NCBI GenBank assembly: GCA_031285365.1
Contig: JAITWP010000317.1
Location: forward strand, 1-6,932
Reading direction: 5' to 3'
Length of the DNA stretch: 6,932 bases
From: Azoarcus sp.
Lineage (GTDB): Bacteria > Pseudomonadota > Gammaproteobacteria > Burkholderiales > Rhodocyclaceae
The number at the start of each line of letters is the position of its first letter. The stretch's first letter is position 1. The notes under the pieces are model-generated. The model saw only the letters and a list, made by a program, of their open reading frames with translations, was not told the origin of the DNA and searched no databases. Shown here piece by piece: positions 1-5,480 of the stretch. The position numbers were made by a program, and so were the translations under genes.

Positions 1-250
1 CTGCCGCTGGGCTACCCCCGAGATTGGCCCTGCTGCGCAAGGCCCGCTCCTGTTGCATCTCATCAAGAAACCTGGACTCGACGAAATGCTGTGGTGGGAT
101 TTCGGCCAGTCGAAATTTATTGGGGTGTATGCCAACACCCGTGCCTGGTCGCCCCCCCTGATCGGATGGCTTGAATTTCGACCGGTCGAAATTTTTCACG
201 GACAGTTGACTCAGGTTTTTTCCGACACCTTGAGTTTTTAATATTGGCAT
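1..250 (-). CDS. Possible N-terminal part of an unidentified gene, running off the left edge
   Basis: From an ATG at 250 the minus strand stays open for 83 codons to the window edge, giving a hydrophilic peptide that starts MPILKTQGVGKN and later contains FVESRFLDEMQQERALR. I do not recognise it. Against it: there is no clear Shine-Dalgarno sequence before the ATG, the plus strand is also open across most of this stretch (to a TAA at 239-241), and two operator-like palindromes lie inside it. In favour: it follows a minus-strand terminator at 315-340, as the first gene of a next unit would, and its second half looks protein-like. The evidence is weak and the start is uncertain. Confidence 0.3.
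   Translation of the reverse strand, partial: MPILKTQGVGKNLSQLSVKNFDRSKFKPSDQGGRPGTGVGIHPNKFRLAEIPPQHFVESRFLDEMQQERALRSRANLGGSPAA
99..116. repeat. Palindromic element copy 1 (ATTTCG-N6-CGAAAT)
   Basis: ATTTCGGCCAGTCGAAAT is an inverted repeat with two 6-base arms around a 6-base centre. The same arms and spacing recur at 175-192, 76 bases away. Read on the minus strand, the two copies agree in 18 of about 20 positions. A repeated site of this kind usually binds a dimeric regulator or partition protein, but that role is inferred. Confidence 0.6.
122..140. repeat. Short inverted repeat GGGTGT/ACACCC
   Basis: GGGTGT (123-128) and ACACCC (135-140) can pair around a 6-base loop. It lies midway between the two larger palindromes. 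It is short and could be chance, but its position within the palindrome cluster makes it worth recording. Confidence 0.25.
174..193. promoter_or_regulatory. Perfect 20-bp palindrome, likely operator (copy 2)
   Basis: AATTTCGACCGGTCGAAATT is a perfect 20-base palindrome. Its 18-base core matches the imperfect copy at 99-116 in both arms and spacing. Two such sites 76 bases apart, about seven helical turns, suit cooperative binding by a dimeric repressor or a partition/control protein of the element. The bound protein is not encoded in any part of this window that I can recognise. Confidence 0.55.
209..239 (+). terminator. Possible weak plus-strand intrinsic terminator
   Basis: ACTCAGGT (209-216) can pair with ACCTTGAGT (227-235) with one bulged T, and the hairpin is followed by TTTTT (235-239). 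The stem is short and AT-rich and the loop is 10 bases, so termination would be weak. It would serve a plus-strand transcript entering from the left, for which there is no firm gene. Confidence 0.3.
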
Positions 251-314
251 GAATATTGCTTTAATGCGTGCCGGGCGGTATAGCTATCCCCTCATGGATT
301 GATCTGCGGGCAGC

Positions 315-340
315 AAAAAAGGCCGGGGTTGCCGACCTTT
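315..340 (-). terminator. Rho-independent terminator closing the minus-strand unit
   Basis: On the minus strand, AAAGG-T-CGG, a 5-base loop, then CCG-G-CCTTT form an 8-pair stem with one mismatch. This runs straight into six Ts (the A-run at 315-320 on the plus strand). It lies about 250 bases beyond the stop codon of the TrbM-family gene, the last clear gene of the unit. The T-run exists only in the minus direction. Confidence 0.7.
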
Positions 341-592
341 GTGTGTATTTGCTTTCAGTCTACTTTGGCGTCTGCGCCGAGGCGTCGTAGACGCAACGGC
401 AGGACATTCTGGGGTAGGCTGCGAGTCGGATTATCCCCAAAATCTGTTGATAACTGGCTGCATAGCTCAGGCAAGGCGTGAAATATCATGGAGTTGGCGG
501 TGTGCCTATTACTTGGGCAATTGGGTAGCGGCGCGTAGCTGAGGAACCAGGGGATCTGCGGTAGAAAAGTACCCCGTCTCCCGGCTAGGCTG
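341..592. other. Non-coding stretch with nested inverted repeats and DnaA-box-like sites
   Basis: No convincing gene is visible between the trbM-like stop and the terminator. GTCTAC (358-363) and GTAGAC (387-392) form an outer inverted repeat. Inside it, GGCG (367-370) and CGCC (375-378) form a small hairpin. TTATCCCCA (431-439, plus) and TTATCAACA (445-453, minus) each differ by one base from the DnaA box TTATNCACA and face each other across 5 bases. This could be a 3' untranslated region, or hold an oriT or oriV element. I recognise no known nic site. An 89-codon minus-strand frame here has poor composition and overlaps the trbM-like gene, so I do not call it. Confidence 0.35.
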
Positions 593-910
593 TCACTCGT
601 CCCCACTCCCTGAGCCATTGACAATGGAGTCGATCAAGGATTGCGCGGTGTCACTACTGACAGAGGGGCACAAACTCAGGAAAGCGCGGCGGGCGTTGGC
701 GGTTTTTGCCGACGTTTTTTTCTTGATGCTGAAATATCGCTGGAGCGGAGGGATACATTCAGTGGGTCGCTGTCCGCTGGAAAGACACAGGATCGCCTCG
801 CAGGCGTCCTTTTGATCGCCATCGAGTTCCTGGGCGTAGGCCGCCGAACTGCCGATGATGATGGCCATGTTGCAGGCAATAACAGAAAACAGCTTGAGCT
901 TCAGTTTCAT
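593..910 (-). CDS. trbM: TrbM/KikA-family conjugal transfer protein
   Basis: This 105-residue exported protein resembles the TrbM/KikA/MpfK family, small periplasmic proteins encoded in conjugative transfer regions such as those of RP4 and pKM101; their exact role is unsettled. A signal peptide spans residues 1 to about 27 (hydrophobic core followed by SSAAYAQ). The mature part has four cysteines (37, 42, 52, 81) in the family pattern DACEAILCLSSGQRPTEC, followed by RYFSIKKK and a FLSLCP stretch. The four cysteines may form disulfides. The ATG at 910 is fixed by AAGGAG (minus strand, 918-923) seven bases upstream. It lies 44 bases downstream of the cysteine-rich 97-residue gene and is the last clear gene of the unit. 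Family assignment is from recognition of the motif pattern. Confidence 0.85.
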   Translation of the reverse strand: MKLKLKLFSVIACNMAIIIGSSAAYAQELDGDQKDACEAILCLSSGQRPTECIPPLQRYFSIKKKTSAKTANARRAFLSLCPSVSSDTAQSLIDSIVNGSGSGDE

Positions 911-954
911 GGTCTATCTCCTTACGTTGGTGGGTACTGCGGTTGGTAAATCTG

Positions 955-1248
955 TCATGCTCCCCCGGCCTGTTCGCTCTCCATCTGCAAAATGGCCATG
1001 AACTGCCCATCACAATTCAGAACCGGTGGTTCCTTACCGTTCCAGGTCAGGGCGTGCATTCGGCTGCAAAAGCAGTTGAGCGTCTTTTGGGTTTTGTACC
1101 AAATGGCCACCGGACACATGGCGCAGGCGGGAAAGGGGGTCAATTTGTCCGCGAGTTGCAGGGCCTCCAGCGTCGGACTGATGTAGGGCAGCGTGGATAA
1201 ATCGGGCGACGACGACGAGGGGCTGTCTGCGCTTTTTGGGGGTTCCAT
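955..1248 (-). CDS. Small cysteine-rich protein of the transfer unit, function unknown
   Basis: A 97-residue protein with a Ser/Pro-rich N-terminus and a C-terminal half carrying CAMC (42-45), CFC (59-61) and a single Cys79, in the context CAMCPVAIWYK and FCSRMHALTW. There is no signal peptide, so it should be cytoplasmic. The cysteines could bind a metal such as zinc or an Fe-S cluster, or be redox-active; this is inference. The ATG at 1248 has AAGGA (1257-1261) eight bases upstream, so the start is well supported, although the same frame is open further upstream to 1755. It overlaps the relaxase frame by 215 bases, which is unusually deep. I recognise the general look of small accessory proteins of transfer regions, but cannot name the family. 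Confidence 0.7.
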   Translation of the reverse strand: MEPPKSADSPSSSSPDLSTLPYISPTLEALQLADKLTPFPACAMCPVAIWYKTQKTLNCFCSRMHALTWNGKEPPVLNCDGQFMAILQMESEQAGGA

Positions 1249-2215
1249 GTTGAGTATCCTTGGGAGGCGATGAAGAAAGCGGCAAGGCGCTGCCGACCGG
1301 CGTGCCTCGCCAGAAGGCGACGATGCGGCGAGCCAGGCCAACGTCGTTACGCTGGGCGGATTGATTGAGCGTCTGCGCCATTGCGCGCCAGGCGTCGCGC
1401 TGGAACTGAAAGGCGGCAGGGTTGGCGGGAGCCTGAGTCCGCAGGGGCGACGGCTGCGGGTTGCGCCGGTTGCGGTGGTATTCGTGGAGCGGTATGGGCA
1501 GCCGTGTTTGCCCACGGGTTGGCCGGGGCGTGGCGTTGGCTTCGATGCCACGGCTCCGCAACTGCTCGGCAAAGCCTTCGCGCCAGCGTTGCAGCTCTGT
1601 GCGCCCGTGCCGCAGGCGGGGTAAATCTTTGGTCGCTTGCGTCTTGATGCAGACATGGACATGCGGATGCGCCTTGTCGGTATGCAGCACAAACAGGTAT
1701 TCGCGCCCCTTGAATTCCTCGGCCAGCAGTTCCCGTACCGCATCCTTGACGACATCGGGCGGCGTCCCGGCTTGCATGGAGAACATGAGGTTCACGGCAT
1801 CCAGCCCGCGCCCCTTGGCGGCTTCTTCCGGGATGCGCCGACGACCGCTGACCTGCCAGGACTCTTCGAGTTGGCGTAGCGCCTGCCGGTCATCGAAAAC
1901 GTCCTGATTCTGATCCTCGATCTCAACCTTGCCGTTGCGCGTGATGTAATCGAGGTGTTGTCGAATCGCCGCCATACCACGGCCAGCGCCTTTTTTGTTG
2001 GTGACTTTGACCATGACTTCGGGAACCTTGCGGGTCGTCCGGTCAATCTGGGCGCGTACCCGGCCAGCGCCAGACTTGCCGCCGGACTGGAGCGCAAAAT
2101 AAAGGAGCGCCGGGGATAACCCCGGCGTGTAGCGCGGGCGCTTGACCGTCAGAGGAAACAGCCGATCCGCCCAGTTGAGCAGAATGCCGTCGACGTAGAC
2201 CTTGGGATGCGCCAT
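1034..2215 (-). CDS. Conjugative relaxase (MobA-type, HxDxxHxHxH family)
   Basis: A 393-residue relaxase that would nick oriT and lead the transferred strand through the secretion channel. The metal-binding motif HTDKAHPHVHV lies at residues 178-188, with His178, His183 and His185/187 as candidate ligands. Tyr90 in RQHLDYITRNG is the likely catalytic tyrosine. The stretch LQRWREGFAEQLRSRGIEA and the TPRPTRG segment that follows are typical of relaxases of this type in beta- and gammaproteobacteria. I chose the ATG at 2215 because it overlaps the stop of the upstream fusion gene as TGATG, pointing to translational coupling; an in-frame ATG at 2278 would overlap that gene by 64 bases. From about residue 323 the frame runs over the 97-residue gene. 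This tail (rich in Arg, His, Gly) looks like a shadow of that gene, so the end may be altered by a frameshift or lost stop. Confidence 0.88.
   Translation of the reverse strand: MAHPKVYVDGILLNWADRLFPLTVKRPRYTPGLSPALLYFALQSGGKSGAGRVRAQIDRTTRKVPEVMVKVTNKKGAGRGMAAIRQHLDYITRNGKVEIEDQNQDVFDDRQALRQLEESWQVSGRRRIPEEAAKGRGLDAVNLMFSMQAGTPPDVVKDAVRELLAEEFKGREYLFVLHTDKAHPHVHVCIKTQATKDLPRLRHGRTELQRWREGFAEQLRSRGIEANATPRPTRGQTRLPIPLHEYHRNRRNPQPSPLRTQAPANPAAFQFQRDAWRAMAQTLNQSAQRNDVGLARRIVAFWRGTPVGSALPLSSSPPKDTQHGTPKKRRQPLVVVARFIHAALHQSDAGGPATRGQIDPLSRLRHVSGGHLVQNPKDAQLLLQPNARPDLER
1257..1261 (-). promoter_or_regulatory. Ribosome binding site that sets the start of the 97-residue gene
   Basis: AAGGA on the minus strand ends eight bases before the ATG at 1248. 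It supports independent initiation here rather than at the upstream ATG of the same frame at 1755, which lies deep inside the relaxase. Confidence 0.6.
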
Positions 2216-4386
2216 CAGGGACTCGCTGCCGTGTTTTCGTGGATGCGGGCGGCGAGCCTGGAGCGAAGCCGTTCGCACATCTCGCGGGTGATCGGCGGCT
2301 CGTTTTTCTTCGGCAATGGCGGGGGGCTGTTGTCCAGTTGCTCCAGCACGCCATGCGCCCGGTGGACGAAGGCCATCAGGTCTTTTTCGATAACGGAGAG
2401 CACCAGCAGACGTTCCGGCGCAATTTTCTGACCCGATGCGCGTGTGCTGTTCAAGGCGCGGGCGACCTGGTTCAAGTTGGTGGCCATGCCAAGCAGCGAA
2501 CGCATGATATTTTCGATTTCGTCAGCCAAACGCCGGAGTTCTGGCGTACCCATGAAGCGATCTTCCGATTTGAGACGCGCATCGAGCAGCCGAGCGATAA
2601 ACCATTGCTGGAGGGTGATGCCGTCTCGTTCAGCGAGCTGCATGGCCAGGTTTTTTTCGCCGGTGCGAAGGCGCAACTCGACACGCAGCGCGCTACGGTC
2701 GGGATCGGATGCTGGTCGGGGCATCGCCACCTTGGCCAGCCGATCCGCAACTCGCGGCGCGTCGATCACGCTGTCAATCAGGCGACGAAGCTGCGCTGCG
2801 GGGGTGGTATGCCGACGTTCGCACCAGGTGTTGAAGGCCAGCCGGGTCTTTTTGGAAACCCGCGTCAGCACCGTGACCGTCGCCTGTATTTCAGCATCAC
2901 TTGCCAGCATCCGGTCGAACACCGTCCGCATGGCATCATTGATCGGCACGCCTGCCTCGTTGGCGGTGTGAAATAGCCTGGACAACCATTGCTTGAAGGC
3001 TTCAAAGACTTGTGCGAGTGCGATGCTGGGCGCTCTGCCTTCTTTCAGATAAGTCTCGAAGCCCTGGGCGAACTGCTCATGGTGATGCCGCTCCAGTTCC
3101 TCTCCATCCGGGACGCCAAGCCATTCGTGGATGGTCGCCATATCCCGGCGTAGCGACTCGGGCGCGTCGGGGCGCAGAGCATCACGGCGCATTTCTTCCA
3201 GCCACAAGTGACTGAATTCGTGCGGCAGGGTGGAGCTGTTGGCTTCGCGGAACAGGTGGATGATGGCCTGGTCGTCGGCGAGCGTGATGCTGCCGCGTAG
3301 GGAAACGTCGCCGAATTGCTGGTGTTCGATGCGATATTTGTAAAGATCGCGGTTTGTTTTTATACTTCTGTTCGAGGCTCGAAGTTCATTGACGCTGCCG
3401 GGGAATTGGCCCCCGGAGCCATCATAGAATTTCGGGCCTTTTGCTTGATCGACATACAACGGCTTCGCATCGCCCGTTTCGATCATCCGGCGCAGCGGTA
3501 GCGTGCCGGTATCCTTGGCGTAGGCAGTCAGCAGCAAATGACGCTGATTGCCGGGGGCATGTCCACCTGCCGGGTTTGCCCTAGGCTCAAGCGCAATGAC
3601 AACGATTTTGCCGTCAACTTTTTCCGGGGCGATGAGGTTGATATGCCCATCTTTGGCGCGCTCAATCACCAAGGCCGGGTTGTCGATCCAGTCCGGTATG
3701 GTTTTCCACTGCGTTGCTGTCAGCGGGTGATTATCAGCGCCTTCGACAATGGCGTGTTTTTCATTGACGACAACCGGCATCCCGCCAAACCCGAGCATAT
3801 CCAGCGCATCGCTTGTATCGAGTACGCGAACGCCGTTGATGTTTGGTCTTGCCCCGGAAAATAGCTCATCAATCCGCTTTTCGTAGGCCGCCTTGGTTGT
3901 TGCGCTGCGCTGGTAATAGGTCTGAATATTACGATTCAGCCGTGACTCATCCCAGATCACGTAGTTGTGGCTGCCATCGCCAGCGCCACGGCTGTTGCCG
4001 TCCAGGTAGCGCAGGCCGGGGATGCCAGCGGTAAGCAGCATTTCTGATGCTTTTTTAGGGTTTTGAGAAATCTTTTTGTAAAACTCCTTTCCGGTCGCGC
4101 TGACACCATCGCGTCCCGTCAGAAAATAATCGACATTGCTCTTGCCATAAGCCTTTGCAACCAATGAACGTATCGCGGACTTCACGCCTTCAGGCTGTTT
4201 ATGGAGAGGTTTATCCCAATCCAGCAGTTCGTGATCGTCGGGGGTTTCGGCGCGGTAGAGTTGGCCTTTGATTTCCTGGATACTGGTATCGTCATCAATA
4301 CCCTTGACAAAGTCGAGAGCCTGTTGCCACTCGGTGATATTGCGCTCACGCTGTTCTTTGATGTTTGTATAGGTCTCGGTTTTCAA
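2215..4386 (-). CDS. Polyvalent protein fused to a MobC-type relaxosome accessory protein
   Basis: A 723-residue multidomain protein. Residues ~40-155 (LYRAETPDDHELLDWDKPL; GIPGLRYLDGNSRG; NYVIWD) match the C-terminal half of an ADP-ribosyltransferase-like domain of phage polyvalent proteins; its front half (HG-type and GLYFA-type motifs) is not visible. Residues ~180-320 resemble the MuF-C domain (VVVNEKHAIVEGADNHPLT; KIVVIALEP). Residues ~360-490 are a zincin-like metallopeptidase: HEFSH at 389-393, with a possible third ligand in HHHEQFAQGFETYLKEG (434-450). Residues ~510-723 are MobC-like: helix and ribbon-helix-helix segments (LRVELRLRTGEKNLAMQLA), then NLNQVARALN. MobC proteins load the relaxase on oriT, and the relaxase gene follows directly, overlapping as TGATG. 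The effector part may thus ride with the relaxosome (inferred). The only in-frame start before residue 116 is TTG, with AGGAG just 3 bases away; the frame is open upstream to 4501, suggesting a damaged 5' end. Confidence 0.85.
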   Translation of the reverse strand: MKTETYTNIKEQRERNITEWQQALDFVKGIDDDTSIQEIKGQLYRAETPDDHELLDWDKPLHKQPEGVKSAIRSLVAKAYGKSNVDYFLTGRDGVSATGKEFYKKISQNPKKASEMLLTAGIPGLRYLDGNSRGAGDGSHNYVIWDESRLNRNIQTYYQRSATTKAAYEKRIDELFSGARPNINGVRVLDTSDALDMLGFGGMPVVVNEKHAIVEGADNHPLTATQWKTIPDWIDNPALVIERAKDGHINLIAPEKVDGKIVVIALEPRANPAGGHAPGNQRHLLLTAYAKDTGTLPLRRMIETGDAKPLYVDQAKGPKFYDGSGGQFPGSVNELRASNRSIKTNRDLYKYRIEHQQFGDVSLRGSITLADDQAIIHLFREANSSTLPHEFSHLWLEEMRRDALRPDAPESLRRDMATIHEWLGVPDGEELERHHHEQFAQGFETYLKEGRAPSIALAQVFEAFKQWLSRLFHTANEAGVPINDAMRTVFDRMLASDAEIQATVTVLTRVSKKTRLAFNTWCERRHTTPAAQLRRLIDSVIDAPRVADRLAKVAMPRPASDPDRSALRVELRLRTGEKNLAMQLAERDGITLQQWFIARLLDARLKSEDRFMGTPELRRLADEIENIMRSLLGMATNLNQVARALNSTRASGQKIAPERLLVLSVIEKDLMAFVHRAHGVLEQLDNSPPPLPKKNEPPITREMCERLRSRLAARIHENTAASP

Positions 4387-4389
4387 AGA

Positions 4390-4394
4390 CTCCT
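4390..4394 (-). promoter_or_regulatory. AGGAG unusually close to the proposed TTG start of the fusion gene
   Basis: AGGAG on the minus strand ends only three bases before the TTG at 4386, shorter than the usual 5-9 base spacing. Initiation here would be weak. This is one reason to suspect that the true start was further upstream and has been lost or frameshifted. Confidence 0.4.
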
Positions 4395-4414
4395 GAGCAA
4401 TTTTGATACTGCTC

Positions 4415-5020
4415 TCAAGGTATCGTTTTGCTCCCGGAACGCCGCCGGAATACTTGACAAGAAAAAGTGCTCCAGCCGCTACCCTGTGCCATGCCCCCCT
4501 GAATCAAGGCGCTGGCAGGCTCAAAGGCAAAGGGCAAAGAGTGTGTTTTCTTGCCATCTTCCACAATGACCTGATTGACCGCGATGGAACGGATGACGCC
4601 GAGGTCGGGTAATTTGTCGCCAACCTTGGCGACGACCAGCCCGCGTGCGGTCTGGATCGTTGCGAACAACTGGCCTTCTCTGCCCGCAACCATCGTGACC
4701 TGCGCCGCGCCCGCATTGCTGCTGCCCCGACCTCCGGGAGCAATGGCAATCGGCTGGGCGGCGATGGCAGGAACCATCGGGCCAACGGCAGGCTGACCGC
4801 CCGGAATGTTCAATGTTTTGACGCGCTCTGCCACGAGTGCGGCTTGCGTGCGGATGGCGTCGAGTTCGAGCTTGGTGCCTGATTTTGAGCCGGTGGGCAG
4901 GCTGGTAGGCGCTGCCGGAGTCGCCGGGCCGGGGGCGTCAATCTCGGCATTGCCAACGGCAAAGGCCAACGGTTGAACAGCGGCTAACGCCAACACGAAC
5001 GAAAAGCGGAAAATGTTCAT
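4415..5020 (-). CDS. pilP: PilP-family type IV pilus biogenesis protein
   Basis: A 201-residue exported protein. A signal peptide covers residues 1 to about 21 (ending QPLAFA). A Pro/Ala/Gly-rich linker with a short helix (LDAIRTQAALVAERV, about 53-67) follows. Residues ~105-165 form the PilP-like beta domain (VAGREGQLFATIQTARG, VGDKLPDLGVIRSIA, HSLPFA). This family occurs in the thin-pilus clusters of R64-type plasmids and of genomic islands, where PilP acts in the periplasm with the pilus assembly machinery. The ATG at 5020 has AGGAG (5026-5030) five bases upstream; an in-frame ATG at 5101 lies inside the preceding gene. The gene starts 13 bases after the previous stop. The last ~30 residues (from MAQGSG on) lack family features and look like an out-of-frame run into the fusion gene, so the natural C-terminus may be altered. 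Confidence 0.75.
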   Translation of the reverse strand: MNIFRFSFVLALAAVQPLAFAVGNAEIDAPGPATPAAPTSLPTGSKSGTKLELDAIRTQAALVAERVKTLNIPGGQPAVGPMVPAIAAQPIAIAPGGRGSSNAGAAQVTMVAGREGQLFATIQTARGLVVAKVGDKLPDLGVIRSIAVNQVIVEDGKKTHSLPFAFEPASALIQGGMAQGSGWSTFSCQVFRRRSGSKTIP

Positions 5021-5033
5021 GGTCACTCCTCGA

Positions 5034-5480
5034 TCAGAGAATGCGGACGGTGATAACGATGCCGGTGAGCACCTGGCCGCGAACATTGGCGAAGCCGCCA
5101 CCGAAGACCGGGTTGTTCGGGCTGCCGACGCCGGATTTGTTGGCGCTGCCGGTGTCCTGTGTCAGTGTCGAGAGGAGCAGCGCATCGCCAGGCGTGAGAC
5201 GGATTTCGGTAACATAGCCGCGCCTGGTCTGGAGGCGATACGCCTGCCCCGGTTCAAAATGCTCTGTACGGGCGCGTGGCGCGCAGGCTGCCTGTTGGCT
5301 GGCGGGTGCGGCGGGCTTGGGTTTGGCCGCTTTCGCCCGGGGCGCTTTGGATTTGGCGTCGTCGGCTTTTGTCTCAGCGGGCGGCGGCTCCGAAGAATTC
5401 GCGCCCAAGGCCGCTGCGTCATGCCAAGCCAACAGGGCAGCAAGACAAACGGCGGATACATGAAGGGCGTGGTTTTTCAT
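5034..5480 (-). CDS. Periplasmic protein of the secretion operon, weakly VirB9-like
   Basis: A 148-residue protein with an N-terminal signal peptide (SAVCLAALLAW, cleavage near residue 26), an Ala/Pro/Lys-rich linker (about 30-67) and a C-terminal beta-rich domain. The segment FEPGQAYRLQTRRGYVTEIR followed by LTPGDALL recalls the first strands of VirB9/TrbG, which form part of the outer core complex, but the protein is about half the usual VirB9 length. The C-terminus is glycine- and valine-rich. The ATG at 5480 overlaps the VirB8 stop as ATGA, with GGGGGA five bases upstream, so translation is probably coupled. Position right after VirB8 fits VirB7 or VirB9. No lipobox is visible, which argues against a VirB7 lipoprotein. 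The family assignment is tentative. Confidence 0.7.
   Translation of the reverse strand: MKNHALHVSAVCLAALLAWHDAAALGANSSEPPPAETKADDAKSKAPRAKAAKPKPAAPASQQAACAPRARTEHFEPGQAYRLQTRRGYVTEIRLTPGDALLLSTLTQDTGSANKSGVGSPNNPVFGGGFANVRGQVLTGIVITVRIL

Noticed and set aside
53..241. Plus-strand open frame ending in TAA near 241
   Set aside because: It has no start signal and an odd aromatic-rich sequence, and all clear genes are on the other strand. It may be the shadow of the minus-strand frame at 1-250.
355..624. 89-codon minus-strand open frame downstream of and overlapping the trbM-like gene
   Set aside because: It has no good ribosome binding site, unprotein-like composition, overlap with a clear gene, and inverted repeats at its end.
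1249..1755. Upstream extension of the 97-residue gene to an ATG at 1755
   Set aside because: That part overlaps the conserved core of the relaxase out of frame, and the ATG at 1248 has its own good ribosome binding site.
2239..2976. Long plus-strand open frame (about 245 codons)
   Set aside because: It lies entirely opposite the MobC end of the fusion gene, whose domains are recognisable. The plus-strand peptide has no family features.
5021..5101. Upstream ATG at 5101 for the PilP-family gene
   Set aside because: It would place 27 non-signal residues before a clear signal peptide and overlap the preceding gene. The ATG at 5020 has AGGAG at good spacing.
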